This document shows, piece by piece, positions 1 to 5,553 of a stretch of DNA of 7,115 nt (positions within the stretch are counted from its first letter, which is position 1; each line of letters starts with the position of its first letter). The DNA comes from Candidatus Minthomonas equi (GTDB lineage Bacteria; Bacteroidota; Bacteroidia; Bacteroidales; UBA932). The notes under the pieces are model-generated. The model ran no database searches. It saw only the letters and a program-made list of their open reading frames with translations, and was not told the DNA's origin. The translations under genes were made by a program, and so were the position numbers. The stretch is taken from NCBI GenBank assembly GCA_018064575.1, contig JAGHUZ010000236.1, positions 1 through 7,115 on the forward strand. Direction: 5' to 3'.

Positions 1-59
1 AGGTCGATGGCGTAGCGTTTGAGCATTTCAAAATTCGGATTATTATTGTTCATATTCAT
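1..59 (-). CDS. N-terminus of an unidentified protein, possibly HSP100/Clp-type ATPase (partial)
   Basis: Reading leftward from an ATG at 59, an open frame of 19 codons runs off the window edge. A second in-frame ATG lies at 53. The visible peptide is MNMNNNNPNFEMLKRYAID, with an Asn-rich tip followed by a helix-like stretch. The ending LKRYAID resembles the segment just before the first nucleotide-binding domain of HSP100 proteins (ClpA/B/C), where a Tyr-x-x-Asp-Leu-Thr pattern is common. If so, the protein would lack the usual long N-terminal domain. That match is short, made from memory, and may be chance. The gene follows the four-gene minus-strand operon after 106 bp and has its own candidate regulatory sites upstream, so it is probably a separate transcription unit. 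Existence of a gene here is likely; its identity is not settled. Confidence 0.5.
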   Translation of the reverse strand, partial: MNMNNNNPNFEMLKRYAID

Positions 60-64
60 AATAT

Positions 65-98
65 TTACCCTGTGAAAACTTTTGTTCGCACAGGGTAA
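65..98 (-). promoter_or_regulatory. Perfect 10-bp inverted repeat upstream of the left-edge gene
   Basis: Arms TTACCCTGTG (65-74) and CACAGGGTAA (89-98) are exact reverse complements around a 14-base loop. The stem ends 5 bases before the ATG at 59, so as RNA it would cover the ribosome-binding zone of the leftward gene. There is no T-run after the stem on the minus strand, so it does not look like a standard terminator of the preceding operon. It could be a 5' UTR hairpin controlling translation or a DNA operator. The repeat is seen directly; its function is inferred. Confidence 0.5.
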
Positions 99-101
99 GA
101 G

Positions 102-134
102 CAATAATCCGACCAATGGCCGGAAAGCGACAAA
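102..134 (-). promoter_or_regulatory. Weak candidate promoter for the left-edge gene
   Basis: On the minus strand, TTTG (134-131) is followed after 21 bases by GATTATTG (109-102). The second box has two mismatches to the Bacteroidetes -7 consensus TAnnTTTG, while the spacing is right. Transcription would begin near 97-99, placing the inverted repeat 65-98 at the very 5' end of the mRNA. The TTTG lies inside the palindrome at 129-139, so a protein bound there would block this promoter. The match is poor and other starts are possible. Confidence 0.25.
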
Positions 135-141
135 ATGTCAC
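129..141. promoter_or_regulatory. Palindromic site 1, GACAAAATGTCAC (candidate operator)
   Basis: GACA-AAA-TGTC is a palindrome with 4-base arms, followed by AC. A 12-of-13 copy occurs exactly 42 bp away at 171-183. It lies in the non-coding gap upstream of the left-edge gene and overlaps the TTTG of its weak candidate promoter. Paired palindromes at about four helical turns suit a dimeric regulator binding cooperatively. The regulator is unknown. Confidence 0.4.
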
Positions 142-165
142 TACTTTAGCACAAGTGTCTGTTTT

Positions 166-1893
166 TCAATGACATAATGTCACTTTCCACTCTTCAGACT
201 GAATCCAAGCGGAAAGAGGTCCGTACCGGAGTGCGAATCCCACCCTATAGGTCAGATTACCATCCGGATTCCCGTAACGCGGTTTCACCTGAAGACGTTC
301 CGGAACGGTAAACGAAAGCGGAAGAGATATGGAATCCCGTGACGGGATCACCGCTATTCCAGGGTAAACGTCATATTCACTGAACTGCTCCTTGTTCCTG
401 CCCCACAACATCTCCAATTTCAAGGAGTCCGCACCTATAGTAATGTCATAAGGATAAGGATTCCGAACAAGAAGATTACCGGAAATGACATCCCCCGGAT
501 TCACAGCCTCCGGAACAGTCCCCGAAAAGGACATAGTCACTTCACGGACAGGATGAAAATCAGAGACCAGCCCATAATGAAAGCTTTTACCATTCTCCAG
601 CGTTATGAAAGGGGTAGAAGCATCAATGTATTCATCCGGTATTTCCACCAGCACTTCCTGTCCTGTCATATCCCTGTCAAAATCGTAAAACTGCCATTGA
701 CTGGTTCTGTAATTGACGTTAGGCTGGCTGTACACACTATTACCTGTATAATAAAGATATTTGGAAGCAGTGGCATAGGATGATGCGAAAAGTACCGGTC
801 GCCCATCGGCACATTCAGCTATCTGGGAATAACTCTTTTCATTGTCGAATATTTCGAACTTGATTCCGAAGGGATTGAATATGGCCACATATCTGACCGG
901 AATCATCAGGACAGATAGCGCCAGCGCGGACCGATACACGAAACGATAAGCTTTTCCGTTTATTCGGGCATATCCGAAAACTGTCATTATCAATCCATAG
1001 GTAATGGGAAGGACCCACTGTGGCTGAACGTAACCGCGCAGACTGGAAAATGAAAAGAAGAGGATGAATCCGATGACATTGAAACAGAGAGCCCGCTGTA
1101 ACGGACGGAATGCATATTCACCCTTTCCCCATCCACGGATATAGAACCAGACAAAAAACGGATTGAAAATCAATAACAGATTCATAATGAAATCCGTCAG
1201 ATTATTCCACTCGAAAAAGCCGTTTCTTCCTACAAGATGATATCTGAATGACACCCAGTCATTCTGATACTGCCACACAAGATGCGGAAGGAAGAGTATG
1301 ACAGTAATAACTCCACTCAGATAAAATGCGGGGCGTTTCAGCAGTTTCGGATTCGAAAGAACGGTAAAAACAAGCACCAGTGCTCCGTGATACTTGCTGT
1401 AAGCCATCAGCGCCATCGCCATACCGAGAAGACATACATTAAGCGGAGTCTCCGCTGTGCAGATACGTCGGTAGGCCCATAGGAAAACAACCACTGAAAA
1501 CATCAGAGGAGCATCCGGAGTGGCGATAAATCCATACAACTGAGCTACCGGCAGAGAGAAACAGATGAGGAAAAACAGAACGGCATCCCTCCGGGTGGGA
1601 TTTTCCGGCCGGATGAGAGTCCAGAAAAGATACAGTGCCAGAGGCTGAAGCACCGTAAAAAACAGTCTTATCCCCAATGCCCCCCCGACAAAATCACCCA
1701 TTGCAGTCAGCAATGCAGTAACCGGAGGATGGTCGAAATAACCCCAGTCCAGGCTTCTGGCGAAAAGCCAATAGTAAGCCTCATCATCAGCCAGACCGGT
1801 GAAACCTGCCTGAACGAGTTTCAAAATCCACCAGCCTAAAAAAAGAACGGCCAGAAGGCCGTTGCTTGAAAGATTACGCACACTGTATCTCAT
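166..1893 (-). CDS. GT-C fold membrane glycosyltransferase (family 39 / PMT_2 / ArnT-like)
   Basis: This 575-residue integral membrane protein has about 10-11 hydrophobic segments between residues 12 and 338, then a soluble tail of about 235 residues. The first extracytoplasmic loop carries the acidic motif A-D-D-E-A-Y-Y-W (35-42) and YFDHPP (52-57), and a TPDAP segment follows at 125-129. These are hallmarks of the PMT/ArnT/GT39 group, which transfer sugars from polyprenyl-phosphate donors on the outer face of the cytoplasmic membrane. Asp36/Asp37/Glu38 are the likely catalytic acidic residues. Acceptor (lipid A, protein or glycan) and sugar cannot be told from sequence. The C-terminal part (about 450-575) looks like a beta-sandwich, with spaced VNPGD, LLVRNPYPYDI and LPLSFTVPE stretches. 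The start codon overlaps the stop of pssA in ATGA, indicating translational coupling. It is the last gene of the operon, and no obvious T-tailed terminator follows. Confidence 0.85.
   Translation of the reverse strand: MRYSVRNLSSNGLLAVLFLGWWILKLVQAGFTGLADDEAYYWLFARSLDWGYFDHPPVTALLTAMGDFVGGALGIRLFFTVLQPLALYLFWTLIRPENPTRRDAVLFFLICFSLPVAQLYGFIATPDAPLMFSVVVFLWAYRRICTAETPLNVCLLGMAMALMAYSKYHGALVLVFTVLSNPKLLKRPAFYLSGVITVILFLPHLVWQYQNDWVSFRYHLVGRNGFFEWNNLTDFIMNLLLIFNPFFVWFYIRGWGKGEYAFRPLQRALCFNVIGFILFFSFSSLRGYVQPQWVLPITYGLIMTVFGYARINGKAYRFVYRSALALSVLMIPVRYVAIFNPFGIKFEIFDNEKSYSQIAECADGRPVLFASSYATASKYLYYTGNSVYSQPNVNYRTSQWQFYDFDRDMTGQEVLVEIPDEYIDASTPFITLENGKSFHYGLVSDFHPVREVTMSFSGTVPEAVNPGDVISGNLLVRNPYPYDITIGADSLKLEMLWGRNKEQFSEYDVYPGIAVIPSRDSISLPLSFTVPERLQVKPRYGNPDGNLTYRVGFALRYGPLSAWIQSEEWKVTLCH
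171..183. promoter_or_regulatory. Palindromic site 2, GACATAATGTCAC (candidate operator)
   Basis: GACAT-A-ATGTC is a perfect palindrome with 5-base arms, followed by AC, and matches site 1 (129-141) at 12 of 13 positions in the same orientation. It overlaps the last codons (Val-Thr-Leu-Cys-His) of the glycosyltransferase, just before its stop at 166-168, so part of the match could be coding coincidence. A degenerate half-site (GTGTC, 155-159) sits about midway between the two copies. Confidence 0.35.
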
Positions 1894-2603
1894 CTCCCGA
1901 AAATGTCTGAAACGGCATTAACTATCAAATAAACACAGAGTACATAGAAGAGTATTCCCTCCCATCTTATTCCTATAACGGTTCCGGCTATGACGCACAG
2001 CACGGCCAGAACTATGAAAATATACCTTTTCTGATTTGCTTTCAGAGAGAGAGACTTGAACTTCATCGAGAAGAACGGCATCTCACTTACGAGAAGATAA
2101 GAGAAAACGGCTGAAAGCAGCGGCAGGAACAGAGAGAATCCTGTCAGGGAATTGAAGGCATTCTGGGAATAATCGGCGTATGCCACCAGAGAACAGAAGA
2201 AAAGGGCATCCGCCGGTACGGGAAGACCGATAAAATTCTCGCTCTGTCTGGTATCAAGATTGAATTTCGCCAGACGCAAAGCGGAAAACACCGCTATGAG
2301 AATCGGAATGAAACATATCCACACAGGGGCTGATGCCGTCAAGAGCATAAAATTCACTATCATCATAGAAGGAGCTACTCCGAAACTCACGACATCGCAG
2401 AGAGAATCAAGCTCTTTTCCTACGTCCGAATATGCATGAAGCGTTCTGGCAGCAAGTCCGTCCAGAAAATCGAAGGCTGCAGCCGCCAGAACCGCCAACA
2501 GCGCATAAGTGAAATTTCCCTTGAAGGAGAAATATATCGCCACACATCCTGAAATGGCATTCAGACAAGTGATGGCATTAGGGATATGTTTCTTGACACT
2601 CAT
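1890..2603 (-). CDS. pssA: CDP-diacylglycerol--serine O-phosphatidyltransferase (phosphatidylserine synthase)
   Basis: This enzyme joins CDP-diacylglycerol and L-serine to give phosphatidylserine and CMP, the first committed step toward phosphatidylethanolamine, at the cytoplasmic membrane. The 237-residue protein has the complete CDP-alcohol phosphotransferase signature: Asp45, Asp48-Gly49, Ala52-Arg53, Gly62, Asp66 and Asp70, with the expected spacings. These residues bind metal and the CDP moiety. The N-terminal IPNAITCLNAISG and the central NFIGLPVPADA (123-133) are characteristic of the Gram-positive-type, multi-spanning PssA also found in Bacteroidetes. About seven or eight hydrophobic segments cover the chain. 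Length is normal and no key residue is missing. The start lies 7 bp after the C1 peptidase stop; the end overlaps the glycosyltransferase start by 4 bp. The partner decarboxylase gene psd, often next to pssA in this phylum, is absent here. Confidence 0.94.
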   Translation of the reverse strand: MSVKKHIPNAITCLNAISGCVAIYFSFKGNFTYALLAVLAAAAFDFLDGLAARTLHAYSDVGKELDSLCDVVSFGVAPSMMIVNFMLLTASAPVWICFIPILIAVFSALRLAKFNLDTRQSENFIGLPVPADALFFCSLVAYADYSQNAFNSLTGFSLFLPLLSAVFSYLLVSEMPFFSMKFKSLSLKANQKRYIFIVLAVLCVIAGTVIGIRWEGILFYVLCVYLIVNAVSDIFGR

Positions 2604-2610
2604 AAAAGAA

Positions 2611-3825
2611 CTATAATCCGAGTTTTTCGCGTATATGAGCAGGAATGGCTTTCTTATTCACAAGAATATCCATCGTCTTGTATCTTACGTAAGCTTCGCT
2701 GACATACCAGATACCTTTGTAATCGCCGGCATCACCCCAGGAATTCTTCACGATGAAATAAGGTTTGCCGTTCTGATCGGTAGCCTTCCCATAAATATGC
2801 ATACCGTGGTCATCTGTGGTCTGGTATGTATCATATCCTTCCTGACGGAGTTCAGGAGTAATTTCAAGTTCCGGGCATGGTCCCTCAAGGGCTTTAGACT
2901 TGAGTTCTTCGGGTTTGGCGCCTATCCAGCGGGCTTCATCGGTACCTGTCTCTTTGGCTGCCTCCTTCATAGCTTCATAGTCAGGAACTATTCCGAGTCC
3001 TGCTCTTGAAAAACCGTTCTCACTTACATCGGAAGCCCAGGCGACTGTATAACCGGTGGAGAGAGCACTGTTTATTATTTCGACCAGTTCATCGAGGGGT
3101 ACGTTATAGGACTCTTCCCAAATCCAATTGTCGGGAACCAACTGGACTGTCTTCTCATAATATGGTACGTGAGTCCACGATACTATATCGACATAATCGT
3201 TCAGATCGATTCCGAGTGATTCCATATAGGTCTTGGGAGTATATTCCTTTCCAGCAGATTCGAAATTCTCAGGAATAGGACCGAGATAAGCGTCCATAAT
3301 GCCCTTGAAACCGTTCTTCCAGGCAGTTGAAAGCTTCCTGTTAGGATTTTTTATCATTACGTTAACGTATGCCTTGGCCAGAGCGTCCAGCTCACCGTGA
3401 CGGTGCTTGTCGGTTCCGTAATTCAGTCCGGGCATAGTGGACTCGGGAACGGCTCCGTATTTCTTCATTATCTGAAGGACGTTTCCGAAAGAACTGCCGC
3501 CACCGAACTCGAGAGCTCCGTGAAGACGGACGAATTTATCTGCCCTGTCCTGATAGGCGTGGCTGATAAAAAACATTTCGGAAAGGTCGAGCTCACCGGT
3601 ATAACCATTCTTGAGAATCTCAGATTCGAAAAATGAAACAGAGGAAAAGGCCCAGCAGGTACCTGAGGATGCCTGATTTTTGATGGAAGTGACAGGCAGT
3701 TCAATTTGGGTGGTAAACTGATAACCTTCAGGTTTTGCTTCTTTCGCTTTTTTCTTCTGAGCGGAAAGAGGAGTGGATACTGTCAGCAGTGCCGCTGCAC
3801 ATAGAAGAATAGTTTTAAGTTCCAT
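2611..3825 (-). CDS. Secreted C1-family cysteine peptidase (bleomycin hydrolase / PepC-like)
   Basis: This is a 404-residue papain-superfamily peptidase of the C1B (bleomycin hydrolase, aminopeptidase C) type. The active-site set is intact: oxyanion Gln51, nucleophile Cys57 in QASSGTCWAFS, His340 in DDHGMHIYG and Asn361 in VKNSWGD. The long insertion between Cys and His (about 280 residues, against about 130 in papain) is what places it in C1B. Residues 1-22 form a signal peptide, with a Lys at position 4, a hydrophobic core and a likely cut after LSA before QKKK, so the enzyme should be exported to the periplasm or beyond. There is no good lipobox. After the signal comes a Lys-rich linker (23-32), with no long inhibitory propeptide. 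Substrates are probably peptides; C1B enzymes usually act as aminopeptidases, but this is not proven here. It is the second gene of the operon, 8 bp after the mutase and 7 bp before pssA. Confidence 0.88.
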   Translation of the reverse strand: MELKTILLCAAALLTVSTPLSAQKKKAKEAKPEGYQFTTQIELPVTSIKNQASSGTCWAFSSVSFFESEILKNGYTGELDLSEMFFISHAYQDRADKFVRLHGALEFGGGSSFGNVLQIMKKYGAVPESTMPGLNYGTDKHRHGELDALAKAYVNVMIKNPNRKLSTAWKNGFKGIMDAYLGPIPENFESAGKEYTPKTYMESLGIDLNDYVDIVSWTHVPYYEKTVQLVPDNWIWEESYNVPLDELVEIINSALSTGYTVAWASDVSENGFSRAGLGIVPDYEAMKEAAKETGTDEARWIGAKPEELKSKALEGPCPELEITPELRQEGYDTYQTTDDHGMHIYGKATDQNGKPYFIVKNSWGDAGDYKGIWYVSEAYVRYKTMDILVNKKAIPAHIREKLGL

Positions 3826-3833
3826 ATCTGTAT

Positions 3834-5489
3834 TTATTTAGAAAATTCATTAACCATTTGGTCGAGGGTATCATTGGCGTTTTCACCCTTTGCTCCGAAA
3901 TAGAACTTGATTTTGGGTTCCGTTCCGGATGGACGTACTGCGACCACACCTCCATCCGCTGTAAAGAAGCGAAGCACATTGGACTTTGGAAGCCCTGTCT
4001 TTTCCGGCTCGTTGTAATCGATGATTTTCGTCACTTTCGAGCCTGCGATTACTGAAGGTGGATTTTCACGATACTCCTTCATCATATTCTGAATCTGTTC
4101 CACGCCGTCCTTTCCCTTGCGCACCACTGAAACCAGCCGTTCGCGGTACAGTCCGAATTCGGCATAAATCTTATCCATCAGCTGATAAAGGGTGAGCCCC
4201 TGATCTGCAGCCCACGCCGCACATTCAGCGATAAGGGAGCAAGTCACCACAGAATCCTTGTCACGGACGAATTCTCCGGCATTGAAGCCGTAACTTTCCT
4301 CCGCGCCACAGATGAATATACGTTTGCCCTCATTGTTGCGGACGATTTCAGCTATATATTTGAAGCCGGTAAGCACATCATATATCTGGACACCGTACTT
4401 GGCGGCGATGGCATGCATCAGCTGGGAAGATACTATGGTGGTCACCACGTATGGAGCATTTTCTATTTTTCCGAGTTCGCTCCAGCGGGTAAGCATATAG
4501 TACATCAGCATCGAAGCAGTCTGATTTCCGTTGAAAAGAACCATTTTTCCATCATTGTCACGAACAGCGATACCCACACGGTCGGCATCCGGGTCAGAAG
4601 CCATAGCGAAATCAGCACCGATTTTTTCAGCCAGTTCGACAGACATCTTCATCGCTCCCGGTTCTTCGGGATTCGGGGAAACTACCGTCGGGAAATCTCC
4701 GTCGCTGATTTCCTGGTCCGCCACCGTATGCACATTGGTAAAACCGAGTTCCTTCAGGGAACGTGGAACAAGTCTGACTCCGCATCCGTGAAGAGGGGTA
4801 TAAACCATTTTCATATCACTGTGGCGCTTTACGGAGTCAGGAGACAGCATAAGCGAGTGGATGGATTCGAGATACCTTCGGTCGATATCCTCACCTATAA
4901 GCTCTATTCTGGTTGCCTGCTCTCCGCTGAAGTTCACCATAGAAGGGTCAGTGATTTTCTTCACCTCTTCGATAATTTCCGTATCGTGCGGTGAGGTAAT
5001 CTGCGCACCGTCACTCCAGTATGCCTTGTAACCGTTGTATTCCTTCGGGTTATGAGACGCTGTAATCATCACACCGGCTTGGCATTTCAATTCGCGTATG
5101 GCGAAACTCAGCACAGGTGTAGGGCGTATGTTTTCAAAAAGATACACGTGGAAGCCGTTGGCTGCGAACACCTCCGCCGTAATCTTGGCGAATTCCTTGC
5201 TATGGTTTCTGGAATCGTATGATACAGCCACCTTCACTCCCCCGGCAGGGAATGCCTTTTTGATATAGTTTGAAAAACCTTGGGTGGCCATACCCACGGT
5301 GTATCTGTTCATCCTGTTGATGCCGACCCCCATAATGCCGCGCAAGCCGCCTGTGCCGAATTCGAGGTTACGGTAAAATGCGTCCTCAAGTTCCTTAGGA
5401 TCTCCGTGCAACATGGAATTGACTTTCATTCTGGTCTTTTCATCATACTGGGGACCTGTCCACTGAAGTGCGATTTCTCTGTAGTTCAT
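3834..5489 (-). CDS. Phospho-sugar mutase (phosphoglucomutase / phosphomannomutase)
   Basis: This cytoplasmic alpha-D-phosphohexomutase interconverts hexose 1- and 6-phosphates (glucose and/or mannose), feeding nucleotide-sugar and glycan synthesis as well as glycolysis. At 551 residues all four family domains are present. The N-terminal GTGGLRG (46-51) is followed by the phosphoserine loop TASHNPKEYNG with catalytic Ser145. The magnesium loop DPDADR supplies Asp299, Asp301 and Asp303. GFKYIAE (375-381) and the sugar-binding GAEESYGF (395-402) come next, and the C-terminal phosphate-binding loop RPSGTEPK spans 519-526. The ICGAEESYGF form is closest to PgcA-type enzymes of Bacteroidetes and Firmicutes that accept glucose and/or mannose phosphates; the preference cannot be decided here. 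The ATG at 5489 has AAGG just upstream and a good promoter further up. It is the first gene of the operon and is divergent from the methyltransferase. Confidence 0.93.
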   Translation of the reverse strand: MNYREIALQWTGPQYDEKTRMKVNSMLHGDPKELEDAFYRNLEFGTGGLRGIMGVGINRMNRYTVGMATQGFSNYIKKAFPAGGVKVAVSYDSRNHSKEFAKITAEVFAANGFHVYLFENIRPTPVLSFAIRELKCQAGVMITASHNPKEYNGYKAYWSDGAQITSPHDTEIIEEVKKITDPSMVNFSGEQATRIELIGEDIDRRYLESIHSLMLSPDSVKRHSDMKMVYTPLHGCGVRLVPRSLKELGFTNVHTVADQEISDGDFPTVVSPNPEEPGAMKMSVELAEKIGADFAMASDPDADRVGIAVRDNDGKMVLFNGNQTASMLMYYMLTRWSELGKIENAPYVVTTIVSSQLMHAIAAKYGVQIYDVLTGFKYIAEIVRNNEGKRIFICGAEESYGFNAGEFVRDKDSVVTCSLIAECAAWAADQGLTLYQLMDKIYAEFGLYRERLVSVVRKGKDGVEQIQNMMKEYRENPPSVIAGSKVTKIIDYNEPEKTGLPKSNVLRFFTADGGVVAVRPSGTEPKIKFYFGAKGENANDTLDQMVNEFSK

Positions 5490-5506
5490 ACCTTAAAATG
5501 TGCTTC

Positions 5507-5538
5507 TTGTTTAGAATTCACAAATATACTTAACTTTG
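5507..5538 (+). promoter_or_regulatory. Bacteroidetes-type promoter for the methyltransferase
   Basis: TTG (5507-5509) followed after 21 bases by TAACTTTG (5531-5538), an exact match to the Bacteroidetes -7 consensus TAnnTTTG. The box ends only 7 bases before the ATG at 5546, so the transcript would start within a few bases of the start codon or on it. That implies a leaderless or nearly leaderless mRNA. The box sits 2 bp from the opposing -7 box of the mutase operon. Confidence 0.65.
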
Positions 5539-5553
5539 CTTTCAAATGAACAA
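5521..5553 (-). promoter_or_regulatory. Bacteroidetes-type promoter for the mutase-peptidase-pssA-glycosyltransferase operon
   Basis: On the minus strand, TATATTTG (5528-5521) matches the -7 consensus TAnnTTTG exactly. A TTG at 5553-5551 lies 22 bases upstream, near the usual spacing; a full TTTG at 5546-5543 is only 14 bases away and less likely. Transcription would begin near 5516, giving a 5' UTR of roughly 25-30 bases. The upstream element falls inside codons 2-3 of the methyltransferase, so the two promoters physically overlap. Confidence 0.6.

Noticed and set aside
65..98. The 10-bp inverted repeat as an intrinsic terminator of the four-gene operon
   Set aside because: The stem is not followed by a T-run on the minus strand and lies immediately before the next gene's start codon, so a leader or operator role fits better.
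2611..2700. Truncation of the C1 peptidase compared with bleomycin hydrolases of about 450 residues
   Set aside because: The active-site Asn motif is followed by the expected YVSEAYV stretch and a natural C-terminus; the shorter length fits the secreted Bacteroidetes form and no frameshifted remnant follows in the 7-bp gap.
2635..3278. Two consecutive plus-strand open frames opposite the C1 peptidase
   Set aside because: Both are shadows of the peptidase gene, whose active-site Gln, Cys, His and Asn are all intact; the translated frames show no family features.
3801..3803. Lipoprotein signal at Cys9 of the C1 peptidase
   Set aside because: Cys9 lies in the middle of the hydrophobic core with too few residues before it; cleavage after LSA at residue 22 by signal peptidase I is the better reading.
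4413..4994. A 193-codon plus-strand open frame opposite the phospho-sugar mutase
   Set aside because: It lies entirely antisense to a gene with intact catalytic motifs, has no recognisable domain or promoter, and its composition is that expected of the complement of a coding strand.
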